From: JAWMQL01 sp033283165
GTDB taxonomy: Bacteria; Pseudomonadota; Gammaproteobacteria; Pseudomonadales; Halieaceae
NCBI GenBank assembly: GCA_033283165.1
Contig: JAWMQL010000002.1
Location: 744,001-808,000 of the forward strand
Reading direction: 5' to 3'
DNA: 64,000 nt
Program-made: the position numbers and the translations under genes
Shown here: one piece after another, positions 41,140 through 49,636 of the stretch
How positions within the stretch are numbered: position 1 is the stretch's first letter
Layout of the letters: each line of letters opens with the position of its first letter
Notes under the pieces: generated by a model
Database searches by the model: none
Told to the model about the DNA's origin: nothing
Seen by the model: the letters and a program-made list of their open reading frames with translations, nothing else

Positions 41140-42084
41140 ATGCAGCATTCCGTCCGGGTTGTGGCCGATATCGGCGGCACTAACGCCCGATTTGCCTGCG
41201 TGGCCTCTCCCGACCTGGCCCTTCGGCACGTCGAGACCCTGCCCTGTGCGCAGTTCCCGTTCCTGGAGGACGCCCTGCGGCACTACCTCGATATCCTTGA
41301 TGGCATGACGGTCAGCGGGATTTGCCTGGCGGTAGCGGGCCCGGTCGACGCAGATCCGATAGACCTTCCGAACAATCACTGGAACTTCAGCCCCGCTTCG
41401 CTGGAAAGCCGCTTTGGCGTTCCCGTCCAGGTCCTCAACGACTTCACAGCGCAGGTGCTCGGCCTGTCCACACTGGCGCCGGGCGAGCTGCACTGGCTGG
41501 GCTCCAGCCGTCCGGCAGGCAAAGGCGTGACGGCCGTCATTGGCCCCGGCACCGGCCTGGGCGTGTCGGCGATGCTGCCTTCCGGAGACATTCTTCCCTC
41601 GGAAGCCGGCCATATCGGTTTTGCGCCCACCGACCAGCACCAGTGCGACCTGCTGGAAGTGCTCAGGAAACGGTTCCGCAGGGTATCCACCGAACGGGTT
41701 CTGTCGGGTCCCGGGCTGGCCAATCTCTACTGGGCCAACGGCCAGTTGCAGGGGCAATGCCGGGAATTGCCCGCGGCAGAGGTCAGCGCGGGAGCGCGCG
41801 CCAATGACAGCCTGTGCCGCCAGGCCGTAGAGGACTTTCTGTCGATACTGGCGGCCTTTGCCGGCGATGTGGCATTGATGACCGGTGCCGGCGACGGCGT
41901 GTACCTCTCGGGCGGCATTCTGCCAAAAATGCTGGATTTCCTGGACCAGGATCTGTTTCTGGACCGGTTCAGGGACAAGGGTAGATTCCGGGATTTCAAC
42001 ACCGCTATTCCGGTGGCTGTTGTCCTGGCGGAGCAACCGGGACTGCGTGGATGCGCCCGGGCACTGAACCTGACCAATCCCTGA
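41140..42084 (+). CDS. glk: Glucokinase (Glk, hexokinase-like bacterial type)
   Basis: 314 residues with CAGGA 9 nt before the ATG. The ATP-binding phosphate-1 motif is VVADIGGTNARFACV, the substrate loop is VLNDFTAQVLGLSTL with the catalytic aspartate in LNDF, and VIGPGTGLGVSAM and EAGHIGFAPTD follow. VYLSGGILPKMLDFL is the adenosine motif. This is the E. coli Glk type rather than a ROK kinase. It turns glucose into glucose 6-phosphate using ATP, the last step of the glucan route encoded here. It lies 24 bp after the GH3 gene. Confidence 0.94.
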   Translation: MQHSVRVVADIGGTNARFACVASPDLALRHVETLPCAQFPFLEDALRHYLDILDGMTVSGICLAVAGPVDADPIDLPNNHWNFSPASLESRFGVPVQVLNDFTAQVLGLSTLAPGELHWLGSSRPAGKGVTAVIGPGTGLGVSAMLPSGDILPSEAGHIGFAPTDQHQCDLLEVLRKRFRRVSTERVLSGPGLANLYWANGQLQGQCRELPAAEVSAGARANDSLCRQAVEDFLSILAAFAGDVALMTGAGDGVYLSGGILPKMLDFLDQDLFLDRFRDKGRFRDFNTAIPVAVVLAEQPGLRGCARALNLTNP

Positions 42085-42251
42085 CCGCCCGGGCGGCATC
42101 GTCTACCGTTACCCTCTGGTCGTACCGGAAGTCCTCTTGATCGAGTTTTGCTTGCAGGCGGGACCGCCACTGCTGACAATCAGGACCAGATAATAAACTC
42201 TGCCTGCCGGCGAACGGATCGAGCGGGTAGCGCATCCTGACAAGGAGTGAC

Positions 42252-43712
42252 ATGTCCCAGGACCTGCACTACCAGACCCCAGACCGGGACCGGGTACCCC
42301 TTACCGAGAAGCTCCTTTACGGCGTAGGCGCCTTCGTCAACAACCTGCTGTCCGCGGCCATTGGCGGCATGAGTATCGTGCTTAACCTGGGCCTGGGCAT
42401 GAATCCCGCGCTGGTGGGACTGCTGGGCGCTCTCCCCCGGCTGATCGACGCCTTCACCGACCCCCTCATGGGCTACATATCTGACCACACGCGCTCGCGC
42501 TGGGGTCGGCGGAGACCCTACATCTTTCTGGGGGCGATACTGGTCGGGATTGCATTTGCACTGCTGTGGCAACTTCCTGCGAACAAATCGGAGTCTTTTT
42601 ACTTCTGGTATTTCCTTCTGGGCTCACTGATTTTCTACCTGTTCTATACCATGTTTGCCACACCCTGGGTGGCCCTCGGCTATGAACTGACACCGGATTA
42701 TCACGAACGCACCCGGGTCATGGCCGTGCAGAACTTCATGGGGCAGCTCGCCTACCTGATTTCACCCTGGTTTCTCTGGATCATGCAGCACGATGCCTTG
42801 TTTGATGATCTCGCCAGCGGCGCGGCCGGGCTCGCTGTCGCGGTCGCCGTGGCGGTCATCGCCCTCGGGATATTACCGGCCATTTTCCTGCGCGAGCGCT
42901 ACAGCGACCTGGCGGTAGCGGAGTTACAGGACAGCAGCGAAAGACTCACCGGCCTGGCAGCGCAACTACGTGAAACCACCGTCAATTTTCTTCAGGGCTT
43001 TGCCCTGACCCTGAAGTTTTCACCGTTCCTGAAATTGTGTGCGGCAACCTTTCTGGTGTTCAACGGCTTCATGATGGTCGCCTCGTTTCAGTCCTACATC
43101 ATCATCTACTACGTGTTCGCCGGGAACCAGGAACTGGGAGCGGAGTACGCCGGCTGGTCCGGAACGGCCTCGGCCTTCGGCACATTCTTCGTCATTTTTT
43201 TCATCAGCTGGCTTTCCACACAGATCGGCAAGCGGCGCGCCTTCTTCGTTGCGATTGGCGTCTCGATGGTGGGCTATAGCCTGAAGTGGTTCTGCTACGA
43301 TCCCCGCTACCCACTGCTGCTACTGCTCCCTGCCCCGTTGATCGCCTTCGGCCTGGGCGGGCTTTTTACCCTGATGGGTTCGATGATTGCGGATGTCTGC
43401 GACATGGACGAACTGGAGAGCCACGAGCGCAGGGAGGGGATGTTCGGCTCGATCTACTGGTGGGTGGTGAAACTGGGTATGGCAGCAGCACTGAGCATCG
43501 GCGGCGTTCTGCTCAATGTGACGGGCTTCGACGTTGCCCTGGGTGGAGACCAGTCCGCCCAGACACTGCTGTTAATGCGTATTTTTGACATACTGGTTCC
43601 ACTGGCGAGTTCGGCCATCGCCATCTGGTTGATTTTCTCCTACCCGATCACTGAGAAAGTCGCCGCAGAAGTGCGTCGCAAGCTGGAGCAGCGGCGCGGC
43701 GCCGTGACCTGA
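42252..43712 (+). CDS. GPH-family (glycoside-pentoside-hexuronide) cation symporter
   Basis: 486 residues with AAGGAG 5-6 nt before the ATG. About twelve TM helices are seen. The family signature is GLLGALPRLIDAFTDPLMGYISDHTRSRWGRRRPYIF, including the D-P-x-x-G and R-W-G-R-R-R-P motifs of GPH carriers. GYELTPDYHERTRVMAVQNFMG and DVCDMDELESHERREGMFGSIYWWVVKLGMA are the further conserved blocks. Members such as MelB-like carriers take up oligosaccharides with sodium or protons, so this may move short glucan oligomers while the sugar porter moves monomers. A 167-bp gap separates it from glk, long enough for a separate promoter. Confidence 0.9.
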   Translation: MSQDLHYQTPDRDRVPLTEKLLYGVGAFVNNLLSAAIGGMSIVLNLGLGMNPALVGLLGALPRLIDAFTDPLMGYISDHTRSRWGRRRPYIFLGAILVGIAFALLWQLPANKSESFYFWYFLLGSLIFYLFYTMFATPWVALGYELTPDYHERTRVMAVQNFMGQLAYLISPWFLWIMQHDALFDDLASGAAGLAVAVAVAVIALGILPAIFLRERYSDLAVAELQDSSERLTGLAAQLRETTVNFLQGFALTLKFSPFLKLCAATFLVFNGFMMVASFQSYIIIYYVFAGNQELGAEYAGWSGTASAFGTFFVIFFISWLSTQIGKRRAFFVAIGVSMVGYSLKWFCYDPRYPLLLLLPAPLIAFGLGGLFTLMGSMIADVCDMDELESHERREGMFGSIYWWVVKLGMAAALSIGGVLLNVTGFDVALGGDQSAQTLLLMRIFDILVPLASSAIAIWLIFSYPITEKVAAEVRRKLEQRRGAVT

Positions 43713-43731
43713 ATGTAAAACAGGCCATACC

Positions 43732-44496
43732 GTGATACCGACAGCAACCATTGGTCTGCAGCTCTACAGTGTCCGGGCCCAATTGGCGCGCGATCTGGCG
43801 GGCACGCTGGCCACTGTCGCCTCTCTCGGTTATGCGGAAGTGGAATTCGCGGGTTACCACGACCACTCTCCAGCGGACATCGTGCGCGCCCTGGACAGCT
43901 GCGGGCTGCGCGCGCCTTCAACCCATCTGGACCCACGCGCGCTGGCGGAGAATACTGAAGCGCTGCTGGACACTGCCGCCCTGGTTGGTCACCAGTATGT
44001 GGTCATTCCCTGGTGGGAGGAGGCGCTGCGCACACCCGGCGGCTACCGCCAGCTCGTCAACCTCCTGAACCGCGCGGGCAAACTGGCCCGGGATCGCGAT
44101 CTCAAGCTCGCCTATCACAATCATGACTTTGAGTTTCACCGCGCCGGCAGCTGGATACCTTTCGACTTCCTGCTGCAGGAAACCGACCCGGCATACGTGT
44201 ACTTCGAACTGGACCTCTACTGGGCTGCGACTTGCGGGCGCGATCCGGTTAGGCTATTTAATGATCATCCGGGTCGTTTCCCGCTGCTGCACATCAAGGA
44301 CATGGATTCATCGGGTAGAGAGACCGATGTGGGCAGCGGGGTTATCGATTTCTCCGCTATCCTCGCGGCGGCCGACATCGGTGGCGTGGCGCATCTGTTC
44401 ATCGAGCGTGATAACCCGGAAGAACCTCTGGCTTCTGCCGGCCGCTCCCTGGGTCGACTCGTCGCGATTCTCGGCGGAGGTGAAAAACAGCGGTAA
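43732..44496 (+). CDS. Sugar phosphate isomerase/epimerase-like TIM-barrel protein
   Basis: 254 residues from a GTG at 43732. It is a xylose-isomerase-like TIM barrel: IGLQLYSVRAQLARDLAGTLATVASLGYAEVEFAG, then LKLAYHNHDFEFH with the His pair, YFELDLYWAATCG with a Glu and Asp, and FPLLHIKDMD with a further metal-site histidine. Such proteins isomerise or epimerise free or oxidised sugars; in several bacteria relatives act on 3-keto sugars. The exact reaction here is unknown. It is last in the operon, 19 bp after the GPH carrier, and a strong terminator follows. Confidence 0.82.
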   Translation: MIPTATIGLQLYSVRAQLARDLAGTLATVASLGYAEVEFAGYHDHSPADIVRALDSCGLRAPSTHLDPRALAENTEALLDTAALVGHQYVVIPWWEEALRTPGGYRQLVNLLNRAGKLARDRDLKLAYHNHDFEFHRAGSWIPFDFLLQETDPAYVYFELDLYWAATCGRDPVRLFNDHPGRFPLLHIKDMDSSGRETDVGSGVIDFSAILAAADIGGVAHLFIERDNPEEPLASAGRSLGRLVAILGGGEKQR

Positions 44497-44500
44497 AAAA

Positions 44501-44532
44501 AGGCGGGCTATCAAAAAATAGCCCGCCTGTTA
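44501..44532. terminator. Bidirectional Rho-independent terminator ending the GH3/glk/GPH operon
   Basis: A perfect 10-bp stem (aggcgggcta at 44501-44510 with tagcccgcct at 44519-44528) and an 8-nt A-rich loop. AAAAAA precedes the stem (T run for the minus strand) and gttaaatt follows it. It can stop the plus-strand sugar operon and any minus-strand read-through past parE. Confidence 0.85.
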
Positions 44533-44743
44533 AATTCCCTGAGGGAATGCTCTAAACGCTTGCCGGGACACCGCATCCCGACGACGCAAGGATCACACGA
44601 ATGGCGCGCCGGTTAAAGCCAGTTGCGGTGGGTGGGACCGTTCACACGCCCAGTCGGACGTTGACCGGCGAGAGCATTTCACCAGTCCGACCTGCGAGCG
44701 CCTGCGGCTGGCCTGTCCCGGACTCCTTTTGTCGACATCGGAA

Positions 44744-46633
44744 CTAACCCAGTACGTCTGCCAGGTCGCCCTTTTTCTCCAGCCAGCTCTTGCGATCTGC
44801 GGCCCGTTTCTTGGCCAGCAGCATGTCCAGCATCCTGTTGGTGTCGTCACCCGGGTCCAGCACCAGGCGCACCAGGCGCCGGGTGTCCGGATCCATGGTG
44901 GTTTCACGCAACTGCAGGGGGTTCATCTCGCCCAGGCCCTTGAAGCGCTGCACGTTGACCTTGCCGCGCAGTTTCTCCGCCTCGATACGGTCCAGCACGC
45001 CCTGCTTCTCAGCCTCGTCCAGCGCATAGAACACCTCCTTGCCCACGTCGATGCGGTACAGCGGCGGCATCGCCACGTACACGTGACCGGCCGAGACCAG
45101 GGCCCGGAAGTGGCGCACGAACAGGGCGCAGATCAGCGTGGCGATGTGCAGGCCGTCGGAGTCCGCGTCTGCCAGGATGCATACCTTGTGGTAACGCAGG
45201 CCGGACAGGTCATCCGAGGCCGGGTCGATACCCAGTGCCACCGAGATGTTGTGCACTTCCTGGGAGGCCAGAATTTCCTGGGAATCCACCTCCCAGGTGT
45301 TCAGGATCTTGCCGCGCAGGGGCAGGATGGCCTGGAACTCCCGATCCCGGGCCTGCTTGGCGGAACCGCCGGCAGAGTCGCCCTCCACCAGGAACAACTC
45401 GCCGCGCGCCGGATCCTCGCCGGAGCAGTCCGCCAGTTTGCCCGGCAGGGCGGGGCCGGCGGAAACTTTCTTGCGCGCCACCTTCTTGGCCGAGCGCAGG
45501 CGACTCTGGGCGCTGCTGATGCACAGCTCAGCCAGCTTCTCCGCCTCTCCCGTGTGCTGATTGAGCCACAGGCTGAACGCGTCCTTGGCCACGCCGGACA
45601 CGAAGGCTGCGGCCTCACGGGAGGAGAGCCGCTCCTTGGTCTGGCCGGAGAACTGGGGATCCTCCAGCTTCGAGGACAGCACGTAACAGCAACGGTCCCA
45701 GATATCGTCCGGGGCCAGTTTTATCCCACGCGGCAGCAGGCTGCGCAGTTCGCAGAAATCGCGCATGGCATCCAGCAGCCCGGTACGCAGGCCGTTGACG
45801 TGGGTACCGCCCTGGGCGGTGGGAATCAGGTTGACATAGGACTCGGCGATAACCTCGCCGCCCTCCGGCAGCCACTGTACGGCCCAGTCCACGCCCTCGT
45901 TGCTGCCGGTGAAGCTGCCCACGAAGGGCTCCTCGGGTATGCAGGGCCAATCGATCGTGGCGTCCGCGAGATAATCGGTGAGGCCGTCTTCGTAGTACCA
46001 TTCCTCGCTCTCGCCCTTCTTTTCGTCCCTGAACCGCACCCGCAGGCCGGGACACAGCACCGCCTTGGCGCGCAGCACGTGCACCAGGCGCGGAACCGAG
46101 AAATTGACCGAGTCGAAGTACTTCCCGTCGGGCGTGAACCGGAGCGAGGTGCCGGTATTGCGCTTGCCGCAGCTGTCGATCACTTTCAGGTCCGAGGTTT
46201 TCTCACCGCCGGCAAAGCTCATCTGGTGCACCCTGCCATCGCGTCGGATGGTGACCTCCAGCGCGCTGGAAAGGGCGTTGACCACGGATACGCCGACCCC
46301 GTGCAGGCCGCCGGAGAACTGGTAGTTCTTGTTGGAGAACTTGCCGCCGGCGTGCAGGGTGCCGAGGATCACTTCCACGCCGGGCACGCCCTGCTCCGGG
46401 TGGATATCCACCGGCATCCCGCGGCCGTTGTCGGTCACCGTGACTGAGCCGTCCTTGTGCAGGATCACGTCGATCAGGTCGGCGTGACCGGCCAGCGCCT
46501 CGTCGACGCTGTTATCGATAACCTCCTGGGCCAGGTGATTGGGACGGCTGGTGTCGGTGTACATGCCGGGGCGCTTGCGCACCGGCTCAAGGCCTGTGAG
46601 GACCTCGATATCTTCAGCGGTATACTGGGACAT
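44744..46633 (-). CDS. parE: DNA topoisomerase IV subunit B
   Basis: 629 residues, the normal ParE length, from the ATG at 46631-46633 (MSQYTAEDIEVLTGLEPVRKRP). Although the frame stays open into cpdA, the family N-terminus fixes the start here; an AGGA is almost adjacent. The GHKL ATPase shows LAQEVIDNSVDEALAG, TDNGRGMPVD and SGGLHGVGVSVVNAL. The TOPRIM domain shows LFLVEGDSAGGSAKQARD and CILADADSDGLHI, with PLRGKILNTWEVD between them. ParE hydrolyses ATP for decatenation of daughter chromosomes with ParC, which is not in the window. It is downstream of yqiB and cpdA, as in E. coli. Confidence 0.97.
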   Translation of the reverse strand: MSQYTAEDIEVLTGLEPVRKRPGMYTDTSRPNHLAQEVIDNSVDEALAGHADLIDVILHKDGSVTVTDNGRGMPVDIHPEQGVPGVEVILGTLHAGGKFSNKNYQFSGGLHGVGVSVVNALSSALEVTIRRDGRVHQMSFAGGEKTSDLKVIDSCGKRNTGTSLRFTPDGKYFDSVNFSVPRLVHVLRAKAVLCPGLRVRFRDEKKGESEEWYYEDGLTDYLADATIDWPCIPEEPFVGSFTGSNEGVDWAVQWLPEGGEVIAESYVNLIPTAQGGTHVNGLRTGLLDAMRDFCELRSLLPRGIKLAPDDIWDRCCYVLSSKLEDPQFSGQTKERLSSREAAAFVSGVAKDAFSLWLNQHTGEAEKLAELCISSAQSRLRSAKKVARKKVSAGPALPGKLADCSGEDPARGELFLVEGDSAGGSAKQARDREFQAILPLRGKILNTWEVDSQEILASQEVHNISVALGIDPASDDLSGLRYHKVCILADADSDGLHIATLICALFVRHFRALVSAGHVYVAMPPLYRIDVGKEVFYALDEAEKQGVLDRIEAEKLRGKVNVQRFKGLGEMNPLQLRETTMDPDTRRLVRLVLDPGDDTNRMLDMLLAKKRAADRKSWLEKKGDLADVLG

Positions 46634-46724
46634 TCCTGTTGTTACAACCAAAACAAGGCGGTGAGCGGACAGGCGCATTGTACATGAGCGCGCACGGCCC
46701 TGGCCCCCTGCTGAAGAAAAAAAC

Positions 46725-47564
46725 CTAGAGGTAGCCGCCGGAATCCAGATCCACATCGAACAGCACGTCATCCACCCGCGACACGCCGGTCTCCAGCCGC
46801 CCGTCCGGGAACAGCTGCAACCAGCGGTATCCCGGCCCCAGGGGATCCACCTTGAAATTCGCACAGCCCGGTGCGAACTGGACGCAGGTCGAGGGCGAGG
46901 CCAGCAGCCGCGTGTGGCCCCTGAGCTGGTCGAACTCCTGGTGTATGTGTCCCCACAGCAACCCGCGCACACCGTCGAACCCGGCCAACAGGGCCAGTAA
47001 CTGGCCGCCATCCACCACCTGCTGCTCGTCCAGCCAGGCGCTACCTATCGACAGGGGCGGGTGGTGCAGACACACCAGCGTGAACTGACCGCCCGCTGCC
47101 GCAGCCGCCAGTCGCTCACGCAACCAGGCCAGCTGCGCCGCACCGATCTCGCCACCGACCTCGCCGGGGCGTTGCGAGTTGAGCATCAGGATTTGCCAGG
47201 CACCGGCCTCGATCTCCGAACTCAGGCGCGCCGGTTCGCCGCAGTTCGCCACCATCTGATCCCGGTCGTCGTGGTTGCCCGGCAGCCAGAACGACGGTAC
47301 TTCCAGCACAGCCAGGTGCGCCTGCAGCCGGCTGTAGGCCGTGCCCGCACCACAGTCGGACAGGTCACCGGTGGCCAGCACCAGGTCCAGGCCCGACTGC
47401 TCGCGCCGGACCCGCTCCAGCACCACTTCCAGTGAGTAGTCCGTATCCATGCCCAGCAACTCGTCGCCCTGCTCAAGCCCCAGGTGGGTGTCGGTGACCT
47501 GGACCAGGCGCAGGCACTCCGCCGGCGCCGGCACGACACTGCGAGTTGTGGAGGGGTAGCCCAT
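46725..47564 (-). CDS. cpdA: 3',5'-cyclic-AMP phosphodiesterase (Icc/CpdA type)
   Basis: 279 residues from the ATG at 47562-47564. The metallophosphoesterase motifs appear in order: LVQVTDTHLG (D-x-H), LATGDLSDCG (G-D), FWLPGNHDDRD (G-N-H-D), CLHHPPLSIG (H) and LLWGHIHQEFD (G-H-x-H), the set for a two-metal (Fe/Mn) site. CpdA hydrolyses cAMP and so lowers CRP activity. It overlaps nothing but lies 22 bp after yqiB and 91 bp before parE. A run of seven T follows the stop on the minus strand without a clear stem. Confidence 0.93.
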   Translation of the reverse strand: MGYPSTTRSVVPAPAECLRLVQVTDTHLGLEQGDELLGMDTDYSLEVVLERVRREQSGLDLVLATGDLSDCGAGTAYSRLQAHLAVLEVPSFWLPGNHDDRDQMVANCGEPARLSSEIEAGAWQILMLNSQRPGEVGGEIGAAQLAWLRERLAAAAAGGQFTLVCLHHPPLSIGSAWLDEQQVVDGGQLLALLAGFDGVRGLLWGHIHQEFDQLRGHTRLLASPSTCVQFAPGCANFKVDPLGPGYRWLQLFPDGRLETGVSRVDDVLFDVDLDSGGYL

Positions 47565-47586
47565 GCTGTGCGCGGACGGCGCCGTT

Positions 47587-48048
47587 TCAGGCGCCGCCGG
47601 GTACCAGGGCGCTGCGGCCGTTCTGCAGACAGTGCTCCAGCCAATCAGCCAGGAACAGGTTCTGCTGTACCTTTTCATCCTGCTGGTACATGCCGGGGTT
47701 GGGATATTCGTAGCGCGGCTGAATGCGCCCGTGACTCTGAAAAGCCGCCACTTCCAGCATACCCGCGTCGTGATAGGCCCTCAGATCGACCTTGAGGCTC
47801 TCCAGCCAGCGGCTGTCATTATGGTACTGGTAGCAGCGGAAGAAGGTGGTATACGGGCTGCGCTCCACGACTTCCAGCCGCACCCGCGCGCCACCCAGCT
47901 CGAATTCCCGGCTGTTGCTCTGCTCGTATTCGGGGAACAGCCGCATCAGGCGCGCATAGTTCGCCTCGCAGGCTGCGTGCAACCCGGCCAGGTCAACCCG
48001 GAACGCCTTTCTGCCGGCGGTGGTCAGTGTCTTGTTGCGAATCATCAT
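47587..48048 (-). CDS. yqiB: YqiB-like DUF1249 protein
   Basis: 153 residues; two adjacent ATG codons (48048 and 48045) and no clear ribosome-binding site. Conserved family segments are LHAACEANYARLMRLFP, ARVRLEVVERSPYTTFF, MLEVAAFQSHGRIQPRYEYPNPGMYQQDEK and QQNLFLADWLEHCL. The function is unknown. The position next to cpdA and opposite tolC is the same as in E. coli, which supports the name. The upstream divergent spacer to tolC is 136 bp. Confidence 0.9.
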   Translation of the reverse strand: MMIRNKTLTTAGRKAFRVDLAGLHAACEANYARLMRLFPEYEQSNSREFELGGARVRLEVVERSPYTTFFRCYQYHNDSRWLESLKVDLRAYHDAGMLEVAAFQSHGRIQPRYEYPNPGMYQQDEKVQQNLFLADWLEHCLQNGRSALVPGGA

Positions 48049-48184
48049 ATCAGGTCAAAGTGTAGCACCTGCACCGATTCAGACTACGGTGATATTACAG
48101 TAATTACATTGCGCTAATGACATGCAGCCACTCGCGGCTCCTGATACACTTCTCCCGCTTTACACGTGATACAGGGTAGTCTGC

Positions 48185-49591
48185 ATGAGGATTTTCGTTG
48201 CCACACTGGCGGCGGTGGCGTTCTTTACAACGGCCCCGGCCGGGGCAGAGTCACTGCGCGATATCTATGAACTGGCGTTGGAAAATGACGCCCAGCTGAA
48301 AGCCGAGGAAGCCCAGTACCGGGCCAACCTGGAGACCGAGAACCTGGGCCGCTCCGCCCTGCTGCCCCAGATCAACGCCAACTACGATTACACCGACTCG
48401 GACAGCAAAAGCTCCAACCTGTCGCCGAATTTCTTCGAGGGCCTGGAGATCGAAAAAACCCGCACCCGACGGGAAACCCAGCAGGATGGCTACACGGTCT
48501 CCCTCAGCCAGGCGCTGTTCGACCTGCCCGCCTGGTTCTCCTTCCAGTCCGGCAAAGAGTTCAGCAGGCAGGCGGAAGCGACCTTTGCCGCCAACCAGCA
48601 GAACCTGATTGTGCGGGTGGTCGAGGCCTATCTCGCCGTACTTCGGGCACAGGATAACCTGGAGGCCTCCAAGGCCCAGGAGCGGGCCTTCGAACGCCAG
48701 CTGGAGCAGACCCAGCAACGTTTCGAGGTGGGCCTGATCGCGATCACCGATGTCTACGAGGCCCAGGCCGCCTACGACCTGTCCCAGGTCAACCGTATCG
48801 TGGACGAAAACAACGTGTCCGTGGCCCTGGAAAGACTCTCGGTACTCACCGGCCAGAACCACAGCAACCTGAACGTGCTGGTAGCGGACTTCGACATCAA
48901 GTTGCCGGAGCCCAATGACCGGGCTGCCTGGGTGGATTTCGCGCTGCAGAACAACTTCTCCCTGCAGGCCGCTCGATATGCCGAGGAGGCGTCCCGGCAG
49001 GCCGCCAAGGCCAACCAGATGCAGCACGCACCAAAAGTCAGCGGCAGCTACAGCTACCGCGATTACGACACCGAGGGCGACCTGACCCGCAATCCTCCCA
49101 CCGGGCTGGAAGCACCGCCGGACGGCACCGCCAGGGACAACATCGTGCAGCTGCGCGTGGACCTGCCGCTGTACACCGGCGGCGCCATCAGCGCCAACCG
49201 GCGCAAGGCGGCACAGGAGTTCAACGCCGCCCGCCAGAACCGCATCAACCTGTCGCGCAACACGGTGACCAACACCCGCTCACTGCACATGACCGTGGTC
49301 AGCGACGTGTCCCGGGTGGCCGCACGGCGGCAGAGCATCGTCTCCTCGCGCAGCGCACTGGACGCCACCCAGGCCGGTTACGAGGTGGGTACCCGGAACG
49401 TGGTCGACGTGCTGAACGCCCAGAACACCCTGTTCGCGGCGGAGCGCGACTATGCCAACAGCCGCTATGACTACATCATCAACATCCTGCGCCTGAAAGA
49501 GCAGGCCGGTACACTGAGCCCGGACGACATCTACAACATGGATGCCTTCCTGGAGCCGCCGGCACCGGCGACCGCATCCGAGAGCGAGTAA
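48185..49591 (+). CDS. tolC: TolC-family outer-membrane channel protein
   Basis: 468 residues with a signal peptide (RIFVATLAAVAFFTTAPAGA). Two OEP repeats are visible: ESLRDIYELALENDAQLKAEEAQYRANLETENLGRSALLPQINA in the first, and NNFSLQAARYAEEASRQAAKANQMQHAPKVSGSYSY with VRQ-type coiled-coil helices in the second. TolC trimers form the outer-membrane duct for type I secretion and RND efflux. AGGG lies 9 nt before the ATG. Placement opposite the yqiB-cpdA-parE operon matches enterobacterial order. No adaptor or inner-membrane pump is in the window. Confidence 0.94.
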   Translation: MRIFVATLAAVAFFTTAPAGAESLRDIYELALENDAQLKAEEAQYRANLETENLGRSALLPQINANYDYTDSDSKSSNLSPNFFEGLEIEKTRTRRETQQDGYTVSLSQALFDLPAWFSFQSGKEFSRQAEATFAANQQNLIVRVVEAYLAVLRAQDNLEASKAQERAFERQLEQTQQRFEVGLIAITDVYEAQAAYDLSQVNRIVDENNVSVALERLSVLTGQNHSNLNVLVADFDIKLPEPNDRAAWVDFALQNNFSLQAARYAEEASRQAAKANQMQHAPKVSGSYSYRDYDTEGDLTRNPPTGLEAPPDGTARDNIVQLRVDLPLYTGGAISANRRKAAQEFNAARQNRINLSRNTVTNTRSLHMTVVSDVSRVAARRQSIVSSRSALDATQAGYEVGTRNVVDVLNAQNTLFAAERDYANSRYDYIINILRLKEQAGTLSPDDIYNMDAFLEPPAPATASESE

Positions 49592-49636
49592 TGGTGCTGT
49601 CCTGATCGCCCCGGGCTGCCCCGCTGCCGCCCGCCA

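Noticed and set aside
44535..44743. Small RNA in the spacer between the operon terminator and parE
   Set aside because: Only a weak inverted repeat (gtcggac/gtccgac near 44652-44690) is seen, with no promoter or terminator of its own.
44729..46447. A 572-codon plus-strand frame over parE
   Set aside because: Antisense to unmistakable ParE motifs; its composition is His/Val/Gln-rich noise from codon shadowing.
46634..47011. N-terminal extension of ParE into the cpdA gene
   Set aside because: The ParE family begins at MSQYTAEDIEVL; the extra frame overlaps CpdA metal-binding motifs in another frame.
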